DNA of 62,645 nucleotides. Source: Bacillota bacterium (GTDB taxonomy: Bacteria > Bacteroidota > Bacteroidia > Bacteroidales > Bacteroidaceae). The translations under genes and the position numbers were made by a program. The notes under the pieces are model-generated. The model saw nothing but the letters and a program-made list of their open reading frames with translations, did no database searches and was not told the DNA's origin. Positions 17,503-26,880 of this stretch are shown here, piece by piece (position 1 is the stretch's first letter; the number at the start of each line of letters is the position of its first letter). The stretch spans positions 1-62,645 of the forward strand of contig JAMPFD010000015.1 in NCBI GenBank assembly GCA_023664625.1. Direction: 5' to 3'.

Positions 17503-18863
17503 TGAATCTGACAATGAGACTGACCGCATTATTTACAGAAAGATATTCCTGGCTGCATGTATGCTGTATGGCATGCATTACTCTCTTATGCTCTTGCAAC
17601 AGTGGTGATTACCGCAATGCCATACCTTACGGATGTACGGCTGTCATGCGTATCGATGCAACCGATAATGCTGTCAATGAACAATTGTCAGCATTGCAGA
17701 CCGTTTTGCACGTCTCCGACCCGAAGGAGAGCGGTATGGATTTTAGCGAGGAGATATATCTTTTCGAATCTTCCGACGGCAATTTCGGTCTTTGTGCAAA
17801 AGTCAGCGATGAGGACATACTGTGTGATGCCCTTAAAAAGGACAAAGCGGAGCAAGGTCCTGAGCGTCAGGGATGCAGGTTCTTTGTACTCAATGGAAAC
17901 ATTATCGTTGGCTGTACCTCGTCAGCCATGCTTGCCATTGGTCCCGTCATGCCTGCGGCACGTGGAGATATGTATAACCGTATGGTAGGTTATTTGAAAC
18001 AGGAGGAGGCAAAATCTCCGATGATTGATAAACTTGAAGGCATGAAAGGCGGAGCTGTTTTTGTGGCACAGGCGAGCGCATTGCCGGATAAATTGGCCGG
18101 GATATTCTCGATAGGGATGCCGAAAGGTTCGGATTTGTCACAATGTATCATAGCTGCGAAGGTTGATGTCTTGGAGAATACACTGACAGTTGACGCCGAA
18201 CCTATGTCTTTCAATGCCACCGTGGATAATACACTGAAAACTTCTTATGATATTTTCCGTCCGATTACCGCACAGTATCTTTCTACGATGGATGCAAATG
18301 ATGCCATGGGGCTGTTTCTTAACATTGACGGCGACAGATTTCTGCCGTTACTTCAGGATTCGGAAGCGTTGTGGACAGTTTTTGCCGGTATTAACCAAGC
18401 CGTGGATTTTAATGCTGTCATGAAGAGCATAGACGGTGATGTCATTCTTACGATTCCCGAATATGCGGCAGAGAAAACAGAGTTTGCCATGGCGGCAATG
18501 CTGAAGAACAGTACTTTCCTTAACGATGTGGGATATTGGAAAGAGTCTGTTCCGGCCGGTGCGCATATTACGGATTGGAAAAAAGATGCTTACCTCTATT
18601 CCGGCAACGGTATGACATTCTGTTTCGGTGTTACATCTGGGAAAAGCCCACACTTCTACTCCGGTACTTCTACAGACATAGCAGAACGGTCTGTAATGAA
18701 AGCGGAGCACATTCTTCCCGAGCATATACGGAAGTTTGTGGCAGGCAAGAAACTTGCAGTAGTTGTGAACCTTCAGACGCTGCTTGCCGGTCAGGGAACA
18801 GGTGGAGCGATAAATATTCCGGGAATAAGCAGTGTCAACACCATTGTTTATACCGTAAAGTAG
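17502..18863 (+). CDS. DUF4836-like lipoprotein, unknown function
   Basis: The 453-aa product has an N-terminal hydrophobic stretch and a lipobox-like LLCSC around residues 29-33, so it is probably a lipoprotein. The early part (IPYGCTAVMRIDATDN..., followed by a repeat-like alpha/beta region) resembles the DUF4836 family found in Bacteroides and Prevotella, whose function is unknown. It overlaps rsmE by one base and is 10 bp ahead of an ABC ATPase gene. A link to the ATPase is only positional. Confidence is good for a real secreted protein and moderate for the family. Confidence 0.7.
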   Translation: MNLTMRLTALFTERYSWLHVCCMACITLLCSCNSGDYRNAIPYGCTAVMRIDATDNAVNEQLSALQTVLHVSDPKESGMDFSEEIYLFESSDGNFGLCAKVSDEDILCDALKKDKAEQGPERQGCRFFVLNGNIIVGCTSSAMLAIGPVMPAARGDMYNRMVGYLKQEEAKSPMIDKLEGMKGGAVFVAQASALPDKLAGIFSIGMPKGSDLSQCIIAAKVDVLENTLTVDAEPMSFNATVDNTLKTSYDIFRPITAQYLSTMDANDAMGLFLNIDGDRFLPLLQDSEALWTVFAGINQAVDFNAVMKSIDGDVILTIPEYAAEKTEFAMAAMLKNSTFLNDVGYWKESVPAGAHITDWKKDAYLYSGNGMTFCFGVTSGKSPHFYSGTSTDIAERSVMKAEHILPEHIRKFVAGKKLAVVVNLQTLLAGQGTGGAINIPGISSVNTIVYTVK

Positions 18864-18873
18864 TATAGGGAAC

Positions 18874-19524
18874 ATGAACAATATAATATTTGACAATGTA
18901 GTGCCGCAAATATTCCGTCATACGGAAAATCTTTCGTCAGACATCTGGTCAGGTTTCCTGGAGTTTGAGAAAGGCAAGCTGTATCTCGTGGAGGCTGAGA
19001 GCGGTAAAGGCAAAAGCACGTTTTGCAGCTATATTCTCGGTTATCGTAACGACTACTCCGGCACAATCAGTTTTGACGGTACGGATATACGGAGTTACAG
19101 AGTCAGTGATTGGGTCAGAGTGCGTCAGCGCAATGTCTCACATCTTTTTCAGGAGTTGCGCCTCTTTCCTGAACTTACAGCTTGGGAGAATGTGCAGATA
19201 AAGAATAATATTTCTTCTGCCGGTCACACATCAGAGGAGCAGATAAAGATATGGTTTGACATGCTCGGCATAGGTGATAAGCTGGACGCAAAGATAGGGA
19301 AGATGTCTTTCGGTCAGCAACAGCGTGTGGCAATGTTGCGTGCGCTCGTACAGCCGTTTGATTTCCTTCTTGTCGATGAGCCCATATCCCATCTTGACGA
19401 CAGCAACTCCCGGATTATGGGAGAAATCATGCTAAGTGAGGCGCGCCGTCAGGAGGCGGCAGTCATTGTGACATCAATAGGAAAGCGTATGGAACTTCCA
19501 TACGACACAGTTATACGACTGTAA
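18874..19524 (+). CDS. ABC transporter ATP-binding protein
   Basis: The 216-aa single-domain ATPase has Walker A (ESGKGKST), a Q-loop region (HLFQELRLFPELTAWENV), a degenerate signature (MSFGQQQRVAMLRAL) and Walker B (FLLVDEPISHLDD). The signature is FGQQQ where LSGGQ is usual. The pattern fits the MacB/LolD/FtsE export class, but no permease gene adjoins it, so its partner must be encoded elsewhere. It is downstream of a lipoprotein gene, which loosely fits an envelope role. The call is secure as an ATPase and open as to substrate. Confidence 0.85.
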   Translation: MNNIIFDNVVPQIFRHTENLSSDIWSGFLEFEKGKLYLVEAESGKGKSTFCSYILGYRNDYSGTISFDGTDIRSYRVSDWVRVRQRNVSHLFQELRLFPELTAWENVQIKNNISSAGHTSEEQIKIWFDMLGIGDKLDAKIGKMSFGQQQRVAMLRALVQPFDFLLVDEPISHLDDSNSRIMGEIMLSEARRQEAAVIVTSIGKRMELPYDTVIRL

Positions 19525-19557
19525 AAAATAATGTTCTTACGACATATATAGCAGACC

Positions 19558-19601
19558 GTTACCTTTCGCAGTGTAAACCGTTACCTTTTGTATTTTGCTT
19601 G
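19558..19601 (+). repeat. 22-bp tandem array, copy 2
   Basis: Two units begin GTTACCTTTC at 19558 and GTTACCTTTT at 19580 and share the 22-bp period of the array at 6429. It lies in the convergent gap after the ABC ATPase gene and before the bidirectional terminator. It is the shortest member of the family. Confidence 0.75.
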
Positions 19602-19712
19602 TTTACGTGTTGAAAATATGATAGTTACGGGAAATATTCGAAAGTGATGACTGTTATGGAAGAGATGATATGTTTTATAGCGATTTTTTTTCGGAGTAAA
19701 ATGTCAATATGC

Positions 19713-19751
19713 AAAACGGTCTCCTCTCAAAATGTGAGAGGAGACCGTTTT
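19713..19751. terminator. Bidirectional terminator between ABC ATPase gene and ndk
   Basis: A perfect 17-bp stem (AAAACGGTCTCCTCTCA at 19713-19729 with its complement at 19735-19751) closes a 5-nt loop. Each side has an A or T run, so it can stop transcription from either direction. It sits between two convergent genes. Confidence 0.9.
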
Positions 19752-19780
19752 ACATATAATGAGTCTGTTTTCCTGTGATG

Positions 19781-20242
19781 TCAGACTTCGTCGGAAGCGT
19801 ATGTGAAAGCCTGTGCTGCCGGTTTGTAGTCAAAGATTTCTTCGTCCTTGAAGAAGCGTTTCAGCTCAATGGCTGCAGTTTCAAGTGAGTCACTTGTATG
19901 CACAATGTTTTCCTGAAACGACATGGAGAAGTCACCACGGATGGTGCCAGGGAGAGCCTTGCGCCCGTTTGTAGTGCCTGCCATCTGTCTGACTACGTCT
20001 ACTGCACCGACTCCTTCGTAGCAACATACGATAACAGGTGTTATCATCATTGCTTCTTTCAGTTGTCGGAAGAAAGGCTTGTCAACATGTTGTGCATAGT
20101 GCTCGCATAGAATTTCCTCTGTAAGCCGGCACATTTTCATTCCGGCGAGACGAAGCCCTTTCTGTTCAAATCTTTTTGTTACTTCACCGACAAGTCCGCG
20201 CTGCAGGCATGAAGGTTTCAGGATGACCAATGTCTTTTCCAT
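19781..20242 (-). CDS. ndk: Nucleoside-diphosphate kinase
   Basis: Ndk transfers phosphate from ATP to nucleoside diphosphates through a phosphohistidine. The 153-aa product has the full-length fold: ETLVILKPSCLQRGLVGEV at the start and the active-site His in NIVHTSDS (about residue 117). The KALPGTIRGDF region binds nucleotide. Bacteroidales Ndk proteins have a slightly longer C-terminus, as here. It is a single gene closed by the terminator at 19713. Confidence 0.96.
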   Translation of the reverse strand: MEKTLVILKPSCLQRGLVGEVTKRFEQKGLRLAGMKMCRLTEEILCEHYAQHVDKPFFRQLKEAMMITPVIVCCYEGVGAVDVVRQMAGTTNGRKALPGTIRGDFSMSFQENIVHTSDSLETAAIELKRFFKDEEIFDYKPAAQAFTYASDEV

Positions 20243-20313
20243 TTCTTTTCTTGTTTAGGTTAATTAATGTTTGGATTATGCTTGATTATTCTGTGGTCTT
20301 ACAATTTCTGTCG

Positions 20314-21627
20314 TTATGCCGCGGTTGCCGTGAAAACTTTCTTTCTTGTAATTGTCAGTATGGCTCCGCGTGCAAAAAGGTAGCAGTTGAATGCTGCCCA
20401 TAGTCCGTGATTCTGCAGAGTGGGGTAGAGAATATTATAAAGTGATACGAACATAACCATGCCTGCTGCCGTGGACAATAACATGTAGCGTGTCGCTGAA
20501 GCTCCGATATAAATTCCGTCCCAGATGAATGCTGCCATGCCGCATACCGGGAACATGAGAATCCACATACTATAGTTCATGGCTGATGCCAGTACTGATT
20601 CGTCGTCAGTCAACAACCTGATAAGCCACTGCCCTGCAAATGCGTATGTCATGGTAAATGCGGCTGTCATTATGCATCCCCAGACAAACAGGCATTTGAC
20701 GGTACGGCTGTACTCATTTTTGTTCCGTGCTCCTATTGCCTTTCCTGCAAGAGCCTCACCGGCAAATGCAAAGCCGTCCATGAAATAACTGTATAGTGTG
20801 AACATTTGCATCAGGATTGTGTTGACGGCAAGTGCTGTATCCCCAAGCCGTGAACCGGCTGCAATGAAGGTGAAATGCACGGTTATGAGGCATAAGGTCC
20901 TTAGGAAAATATCTTTGTTTACAGAGAAGAATCTTGATAGCTCATGTCTTGAAATCTGGCGTATGACATCTGACAGTCGTGCATTGTCTCCAAGAATAAC
21001 ATCTCTGTATCGTCTTGTCAGTAGTGTTATTGCAGTGCCGAATCCGCTCCACTGGGCTATTACGGTGCCGAGGGCAACTCCTTCCACTTTCATTCCAAGC
21101 CCGTAGACAAGAGAAAGGCTTACGATAATGTTCATGATGTTCTGCGATATGGCTATGAACATCGGCGTTCGGGAGTTCTGCATGCCGATGAACCAGCCGT
21201 TTAAGGCGAACAGACCAAGTGACGCAGGTGCACCGAAAATGCATATGTTGAAATATATTCGTGCAAGATTGCCTACTTCGGGAGATGGGTCTATGAGGAA
21301 AAGGGCTGTTTCCCTGATTGCCGGTGTCAGCATCAGCAGCACCATGGAGATTGCGAGTGCCACTCCGAGGCTGCATGCAAGATACCTCCTTGTCTCCTTG
21401 AAATTATTCCTGCCATACGCCTGGGCCGTCATTCCGCTTGTTCCCATGCGTAGGAAAGCGAACATCCAGTAAATGATATTGAACAGCATGCCTCCTACGG
21501 CAATCGCTCCTATATAGGCTGATGAGCCGAGATGTCCTGTGATGGCGACATCTATAAGTCCGAGCAATGGCACAGTTATGTTGGAAATGATGCTCGGAAT
21601 CGCTATATTTAGTATCTGTCTGTTCAT
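20314..21627 (-). CDS. MATE family efflux transporter
   Basis: The 437-aa protein has 12 predicted membrane helices with the MATE duplicated arrangement. Motifs such as VAITGHLGSSAYIGAIAVGG and the second-half 'GKAIGARNKNEYSRTVK' support a DinF-like MATE antiporter, which exports cationic drugs or organic acids using Na+ or H+. The minus-strand gene starts 81 bp after the end of dnaX in the transcription direction and may be cotranscribed with it. Substrate unknown. Confidence 0.9.
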   Translation of the reverse strand: MNRQILNIAIPSIISNITVPLLGLIDVAITGHLGSSAYIGAIAVGGMLFNIIYWMFAFLRMGTSGMTAQAYGRNNFKETRRYLACSLGVALAISMVLLMLTPAIRETALFLIDPSPEVGNLARIYFNICIFGAPASLGLFALNGWFIGMQNSRTPMFIAISQNIMNIIVSLSLVYGLGMKVEGVALGTVIAQWSGFGTAITLLTRRYRDVILGDNARLSDVIRQISRHELSRFFSVNKDIFLRTLCLITVHFTFIAAGSRLGDTALAVNTILMQMFTLYSYFMDGFAFAGEALAGKAIGARNKNEYSRTVKCLFVWGCIMTAAFTMTYAFAGQWLIRLLTDDESVLASAMNYSMWILMFPVCGMAAFIWDGIYIGASATRYMLLSTAAGMVMFVSLYNILYPTLQNHGLWAAFNCYLFARGAILTITRKKVFTATAA

Positions 21628-21708
21628 TAATTAGTGGGGACGCCTTCTGATATTTTTTTTGAACCCGGTAGTTGTTTCCTATTCCTGGACACCGCAGCTG
21701 AAGGGTCG

Positions 21709-23514
21709 TTACATTAGTTCAAGACCGAGTTCCTTGACAAGATGGTTGAATACTGAGAATTGCTTTTTGAACTTTTCAAATAATTCCGGCTGTGTGAGAA
21801 CCTTCTTTATTTCTGTGTTTTCTGCCAGACGGTATGATATTGTTATCTCGGAATTGGCAAGCTCCTTTGCAAGCGTTGCTCTTATTCTTGAATTGATTTG
21901 TTTCAGTTGGTCAAGGAGAATGTTGTTTGTTACAAGAATCTCTACATTTGGAAAATCAACAATCCGTGGCTCAAGGTTGCGCATGCTTGTGGCAAGTCCC
22001 AGATACTGTCGGTTCTGAGCCATTCTGTTACACATCGCCATCCACTGGAAACTGAGTTCTTCCTCGTTGAATGGCTTTGCGGTACCGTTATTCTCGATTT
22101 TTTCCTCTATGGCTGTTTCCTGTATGGTGCTCTTCTTTTTCAATGCTCCGAACGTTCCGCCCAATGCTCCTATTCTCATTTTTGGCATTCCAGCCGTGAC
22201 TTTAGGAATTTCAGACGAAGGCATTCCGGCATTCTCGGTCTCAGTCATTGTCACAGACACGGGAACTCTGCTTCCCCGCTCTGCTGTCTGCTGCACGTCG
22301 TGCCGGGAAGATTCTGCAGCCCCGGCCACCTGCTCTGCCGGTTTAGGCTGTTGGAGAGTTATTTTCTTAAACAGGGATTTCAATCTTCGCCCCACACGGG
22401 GGGCATCCTCGCCGGCATCTGCCGGTTGCGTTATTTGTGCTACTTCGATGAGGGTTATCTCTACAAGGAGCCTCTTGTTGCTGCTCTGTCTGTAGTTAAG
22501 GTCGCAACGTGTGAGGATTTGCAGTGCTTTATAGAGGAATACGGCAGAACATTTCTGCGCCTGTTCCTGATAGCGTTGTACGTATCGCTTGCTGGCTTCG
22601 AGCAGTGGAATTGTCTGTGCATCCTTTGCCATCATTACATTACGGACATGTTCGGCAAGTCCACTGACAATGTTTCCTCCGTCCATGCCGTCAGAAAGCA
22701 TCTTGTTCAGGAGCATCATAGTCTCGGCACATTTGTTCTGAAGAGCAAGGTCAACGAGTTGGAAATAGTTGTCTATGTCCATAAGGTTGAGGTCTTTGAT
22801 GACCTTCTCCAATGTGATGTTGCCCTGACAGAAGGATGCCGCCTGGTCAAAGATGGACAAAGCATCCCGCATTCCGCCGTCAGCTTTCTCGGCGATAACC
22901 TCCAAGGCTTCCTCTTCATAGGTGTATCCCTCATGTTCTGCTACCATCTTGAGATGGGTGACTGTGTTTGGAACGGTCATTCTGTCAAAGTCATAAATCT
23001 GACATCGTGAAAGTATTGTCGGAAGAAGTTTGTTCTTCTCTGTCGTAGCAAGTATGAAAATGACGTATGACGGCGGTTCCTCCAGTGTCTTGAGAAAGGC
23101 GTTGAAAGCCTGTGTGGAGAGCATGTGAACCTCATCTATTATAAAAACTTTATATTTCCCTACCTGAGGCGGTATGCGTGTCTGCTCCATCAGTTGCTTG
23201 ATGTTCTCCACAGAGTTGTTTGATGCAGCGTCAAGTTCGAAGATGTTGTATGAGCGTTGCTCGGCAAATGCCCGGCAGCTCTCGCATTCGCCGCAAGCCT
23301 CACCATCGGAAGAAGGGGTCTCACAGTTGATGGTCTTGGCAAAAATACGCGCACATGTTGTCTTGCCTACGCCACGCGGGCCGCAGAAGAGGAATGCATG
23401 GGCAAGCTTTCCCGATTTGACGGCGTTCTTCAGCGTAGTGGTGAGAGCCTCCTGTCCGACAACGGAAGAGAAGGACATCGGCCGGTATTTTCGTGCTGAA
23501 ACTTGGTATTCCAT
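21709..23514 (-). CDS. dnaX: DNA polymerase III subunit gamma/tau
   Basis: DnaX is the clamp-loader ATPase subunit that also organises the replisome. The 601-aa product shows Walker A in FCGPRGVGKTTCARI, the zinc-binding Cys module (CGECESC), the SRC box and sensor motifs (ILSRCQIYDF), then domain III. A low-complexity linker follows, then a C-terminal segment. No A-run frameshift signal obvious enough to support a separate gamma form was seen. It has its own -7 box 32 bp upstream. Confidence 0.96.
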   Translation of the reverse strand: MEYQVSARKYRPMSFSSVVGQEALTTTLKNAVKSGKLAHAFLFCGPRGVGKTTCARIFAKTINCETPSSDGEACGECESCRAFAEQRSYNIFELDAASNNSVENIKQLMEQTRIPPQVGKYKVFIIDEVHMLSTQAFNAFLKTLEEPPSYVIFILATTEKNKLLPTILSRCQIYDFDRMTVPNTVTHLKMVAEHEGYTYEEEALEVIAEKADGGMRDALSIFDQAASFCQGNITLEKVIKDLNLMDIDNYFQLVDLALQNKCAETMMLLNKMLSDGMDGGNIVSGLAEHVRNVMMAKDAQTIPLLEASKRYVQRYQEQAQKCSAVFLYKALQILTRCDLNYRQSSNKRLLVEITLIEVAQITQPADAGEDAPRVGRRLKSLFKKITLQQPKPAEQVAGAAESSRHDVQQTAERGSRVPVSVTMTETENAGMPSSEIPKVTAGMPKMRIGALGGTFGALKKKSTIQETAIEEKIENNGTAKPFNEEELSFQWMAMCNRMAQNRQYLGLATSMRNLEPRIVDFPNVEILVTNNILLDQLKQINSRIRATLAKELANSEITISYRLAENTEIKKVLTQPELFEKFKKQFSVFNHLVKELGLELM

Positions 23515-23545
23515 AAAACAGTTTTTCAGTAATTGTTATTTTTCG

Positions 23546-23553
23546 CAAAGTTA
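23546..23553 (-). promoter_or_regulatory. -7 box of dnaX
   Basis: Minus-strand TAACTTTG fits TAnnTTTG and is followed by CG. It lies 32 bp upstream of the dnaX ATG. Confidence 0.5.
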
Positions 23554-23675
23554 CGAAAAATGGGTGAGATATAAAATAATGTATTTGATAAATTAAGAAA
23601 ATATAAGGAACGGGTGATTTTACAAACAAATCTTAATTATTACCATTGCAGATATAAAAGTACGGGAAATTTGTT

Positions 23676-23683
23676 TACTTTTG
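23676..23683 (+). promoter_or_regulatory. -7 box of the ftsB-like gene
   Basis: TACTTTTG followed by CATG fits TAnnTTTG, 26 bp before the ATG at 23710. No convincing -33 element. Confidence 0.45.
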
Positions 23684-23709
23684 CATGGAAATACATTCTT
23701 GGCTGATTT

Positions 23710-24057
23710 ATGAACAAAACTGCTTTATACGGCATACTCTCACGATATAAATATCTGATAACTTTCGTCCTTGGTATGTTTATTGTCTGTTTTGCAGACT
23801 CTAATAGTCTGTACCATCGCGTATTGCTTCAGTATGAAATATTGGACTTGCAGTCAGAGATAGAGCAGTATACCAAGATATATGAGAAGGACAAAAGTCA
23901 GCTACGTGACCTTGAGCGTAATCCAAGGAATATTGAACGTATAGCCCGTGAGCGTTATTTTATGAAAACAGACGATGAAGATATTTTTGTGCTGAGCACA
24001 GATCCGCGTTTCGTTAATGAATTTCCAACAAGTAAGATTGATGAGTCAGATGAGTAA
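23710..24057 (+). CDS. FtsB/DivIC-type cell division protein
   Basis: The 115-aa product has a short cytoplasmic N-terminus, one membrane helix (about 14-32), a leucine-zipper-like coiled coil (about 40-70) and the family motif 'ERIARERYFM' near residue 77. FtsB/DivIC joins FtsL and FtsQ/DivIB in the divisome at midcell. The length suits the family. The next gene starts inside its 3' end (ATG at 24041), so the two are translationally coupled. The gene is well supported. Confidence 0.88.
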   Translation: MNKTALYGILSRYKYLITFVLGMFIVCFADSNSLYHRVLLQYEILDLQSEIEQYTKIYEKDKSQLRDLERNPRNIERIARERYFMKTDDEDIFVLSTDPRFVNEFPTSKIDESDE

Positions 24058-24484
24058 ATCAAGTGGTGTCATGATGCTCCTTGGGGGGCTTGTTATGGTT
24101 GTATGTACCGGTCTTCTGATTGTTTCAAGGCTGATGACGGATTGCCTCTGGGCATCTGTCACAGTGAAGATTGTACCATGGATATATATAATCGGTGCTG
24201 TTGTTTATGTCATAGGTCAGCGTATGGAAATGATTCGGGGAGGATCGCTGACGCTGGGAAGACTGTATTCCATTCAGCTTTTATCAGGAGTGTGCTTCAT
24301 TGTTGCGGGATTTCTGATGGTGGAAAATGTCTATCATTTTCTACAGCCTCTTGTTGTCAGTAACATAGACAGTTATTTCACGTATGTCAGGTTTATTCAT
24401 AATAATTGGGTCGTATTACTTCTTGTAGGTGCTGTGCTACAGATATATACCACACATAGAATATCATACGAGCTTAGGCAATAG
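24041..24484 (+). CDS. Four-helix membrane protein, unknown function
   Basis: The 147-aa protein (ATG at 24041; an ATG at 24050 is also possible) has four hydrophobic segments, roughly residues 10-32, 42-58, 75-95 and 120-140, with short loops. I recognise no family motif. It overlaps the ftsB-like gene by 17 bases and follows it directly, an arrangement that suggests an envelope or division-linked role, but only by position. The earlier in-frame start at 24017 overlaps more of ftsB and adds a hydrophilic stretch, so I rejected it. Confidence 0.68.
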   Translation: MSQMSKSSGVMMLLGGLVMVVCTGLLIVSRLMTDCLWASVTVKIVPWIYIIGAVVYVIGQRMEMIRGGSLTLGRLYSIQLLSGVCFIVAGFLMVENVYHFLQPLVVSNIDSYFTYVRFIHNNWVVLLLVGAVLQIYTTHRISYELRQ

Positions 24485-24559
24485 TCTTAAAAACTTATAA
24501 AACAATATATGATAAAATTAAATTGAATGAATTTTTTTTTATTCTTGAATATATCATAG

Positions 24560-24567
24560 TAACTTTG
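24560..24567 (+). promoter_or_regulatory. -7 box of the DUF4369 lipoprotein gene
   Basis: TAACTTTG followed by CA fits TAnnTTTG and is 35 bp before the ATG at 24603. The upstream stretch is a T-rich run. Confidence 0.5.
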
Positions 24568-24602
24568 CAACATATAAGTAATCTGATTTCTACCTTAATT
24601 CG

Positions 24603-25385
24603 ATGAACAAAATACTATACACAATATTGACAGTCTTGACTTGCACCTCTTGTTCCAAATCGTTTGAAGTGCAAGGAACGTCCAATATCTCAACACTTGA
24701 CGGCCAGATGCTGTATCTTAAAGCTGTCAAGAATGGGGAATTGAAGAATATAGATTCATGTGAGGTCGTACATGGCCAGTTTAAGTTCTCCGGCTCAATG
24801 GATTCTGTATGCATGGCAACGATATTCATGGATGATGAAAGCGTTATGCCTATAGTGCTTGAAGAGGGGAATATATCTATTCAACTCAACAATACCAAGC
24901 AGAATTGTACCGGTACAGTGCTTAATGACAAACTGTCAAAATTCATAGATAGTTATAACAGGCTTCAAAGCCAGTATAGTGATTTGTCACATCGTGAGAA
25001 TCAGGCTATTATGGACGGCGCGGACATGAATGCGGTTTACAAGACCCTTACTGCCGATGCTGAGAGTATAGCAGTTGCACAAGACAAGTTGATAACAGGT
25101 TTTATCTGTGATAATTTTGACAATATTCTTGGTCCTGGTGTTTTCATGATGATTACGTCTGTATATGAATATCCGGAATTAACCCCATGGATAGAAGATA
25201 TAATGAGCAAGGCCACTGATACGTTCAAGACTGACAACTATGTCAAAGACTATATGGATGCGGCACAACGTAATCAGAATATAATGAATGGCATGGAGAC
25301 TCCGATGCCTCAGCCACAGGCTCCGATAGGCACAAGTGAGACCTTGCCGCCAACTCCGGCCGAAATGGCAAAACCTTCAGAGTAG
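24603..25385 (+). CDS. DUF4369 domain lipoprotein
   Basis: The 260-aa protein has a lipoprotein signal (lipobox TSCS, Cys near 17) and a DUF4369 beta domain (about 20-125: FEVQGTSN..., then the LYLK and 'VEGQF.F.G' elements). DUF4369 often forms the N-terminus of Bacteroidetes TlpA/ResA-type thioredoxins, but here no thioredoxin domain with CxxC follows. A helical region and a Pro-rich tail end the protein. It may be a truncated or adaptor form of that family, anchored in the envelope. Function unknown. Confidence 0.75.
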   Translation: MNKILYTILTVLTCTSCSKSFEVQGTSNISTLDGQMLYLKAVKNGELKNIDSCEVVHGQFKFSGSMDSVCMATIFMDDESVMPIVLEEGNISIQLNNTKQNCTGTVLNDKLSKFIDSYNRLQSQYSDLSHRENQAIMDGADMNAVYKTLTADAESIAVAQDKLITGFICDNFDNILGPGVFMMITSVYEYPELTPWIEDIMSKATDTFKTDNYVKDYMDAAQRNQNIMNGMETPMPQPQAPIGTSETLPPTPAEMAKPSE

Positions 25386-25403
25386 CAATTAATAGAATAC
25401 ATT

Positions 25404-26783
25404 TTGAGAATACTTATAAAGAATGGCACTATTGTCAATGAGGGAAAATCTTTTGTTGGCAGTATAATAATAGAGGATGACAGAATAAATACTGTCTTGC
25501 CGTCAGGAAAGGCTCCCCGTGGTGTTTATGATAAAGAGATAGACGCTACGGGGTGTCTTGTTCTTCCGGGAATAATAGACTCTCATGTGCATTTCAGGGA
25601 GCCGGGGCTTGTCCATAAGGCTGATATTGAAAGTGAGAGCCGTGCAGCTGCTTATGGCGGAGTGACGACATATTTTGATATGCCAAACACTAAACCTCAG
25701 ACGACAAGTGCAGAGGCTTTGGAAGAAAAGTTCCGTATCGCAAGCAGAAAAAGTCATGTGAATCACAGTTTTTTCTTCGGTTCTGCCAATGACAATATTG
25801 ATACTATTGCCAATATTGACCGTCATCGTATTCCTGGGATAAAATTGTTTATGGGCAGTTCTACAGGCAACATGCTTGTAGACAGTGGTGACTCTTTGGA
25901 ACGCATATTCAAAGTTGCACATGAGCTTGACATGCCTTTGATGGCGCATTGTGAGGATACGGACATTATCAATGCCAATATGGCAAAGGCAAAAGCCTTG
26001 TATGGAGATGATCCGGATGTGGCATATCATCCCCTGATACGTTCCTCGGAAGCTTGCATCGCATCTGCAAAGAAAGGACTGGAGCTTGCGGAAAAATACG
26101 GAACAAGATTCCATTTGGCGCATGTCTCGACGAAAGAAGAATTGGCACTTGTGGCAGATTACAATATTGTTCGTGACGGAGAGGCGCATTTTAGTGCAGA
26201 TTCTCTTCCGCGTATAACCTGTGAGGCAACAGTCAGTCATTTGCTTTTCCATGATAAGGATTACGGAACTTTAGGCACACGGATAAAGTGTAATCCCGCA
26301 ATCAAGGGACTTTCAGACAGGAACGCTTTGCGTCAGGGGCTTTCGGACGGAAGAATCTTTACTGTCGGTACGGATCATGCGCCCCATACTCTTGACGAAA
26401 AAGCAGGCGGTGCTGCACAAGCCGTTTCAGGGATGCCAATGTTACAATTCTCATTGATTACGATGCTTTCACTTGTTGATGAAGGCATATTGTCCGTAGA
26501 ACGGCTGGTCGAACTGATGTGCCATAATCCCGCACGGATATTTTCTGTCAGTGAGCGTGGCTTTCTGCGTGAAAACTATAAGGCTGACATTGCCATTGTC
26601 TCAAAGAATATACCCGAATGGACGCTTACTGCTGATGACATTCAGAGTAAATGCCGTTGGAGTCCACTTGAAGGGCAGGCATTCCGTTGGCGTGTCCTGC
26701 ATACGCTGTGCAACGGCAAGCATATTTTGGATGATGGCATATTTGACGAAAAATCACTCGGAGAGGAAGTCCGGTTCCGTTAG
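25404..26783 (+). CDS. pyrC: Dihydroorotase (class I)
   Basis: Dihydroorotase closes carbamoyl aspartate to dihydroorotate in pyrimidine synthesis. The 459-aa product starts at TTG (no nearer ATG; MRILIKNGTIVNEG is the expected amidohydrolase start). It shows DSHVHFREPG (metal His pair), the carboxylated-Lys region IKLFMGSSTG, LAHVSTKEE and TDHAPH. These fit class I dihydroorotase/allantoinase enzymes; the FREPG motif and pyrimidine context favour dihydroorotase. It follows the DUF4369 gene by 18 bp. Confidence 0.9.
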   Translation: MRILIKNGTIVNEGKSFVGSIIIEDDRINTVLPSGKAPRGVYDKEIDATGCLVLPGIIDSHVHFREPGLVHKADIESESRAAAYGGVTTYFDMPNTKPQTTSAEALEEKFRIASRKSHVNHSFFFGSANDNIDTIANIDRHRIPGIKLFMGSSTGNMLVDSGDSLERIFKVAHELDMPLMAHCEDTDIINANMAKAKALYGDDPDVAYHPLIRSSEACIASAKKGLELAEKYGTRFHLAHVSTKEELALVADYNIVRDGEAHFSADSLPRITCEATVSHLLFHDKDYGTLGTRIKCNPAIKGLSDRNALRQGLSDGRIFTVGTDHAPHTLDEKAGGAAQAVSGMPMLQFSLITMLSLVDEGILSVERLVELMCHNPARIFSVSERGFLRENYKADIAIVSKNIPEWTLTADDIQSKCRWSPLEGQAFRWRVLHTLCNGKHILDDGIFDEKSLGEEVRFR

Positions 26784-26880
26784 CTGATAATATGAATTTA
26801 TCAGGGAACGGCGTTCCCTGTCTCTTGGAAATAAAGTTTTAAGACCGTAAGGTTATGATTAAAGACGATATAAAGAAAAT

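Noticed and set aside
21898..23010. 370-aa open frame on the + strand
   Set aside because: It lies antisense within dnaX, whose product has clear motifs. The antisense text has no domain features.
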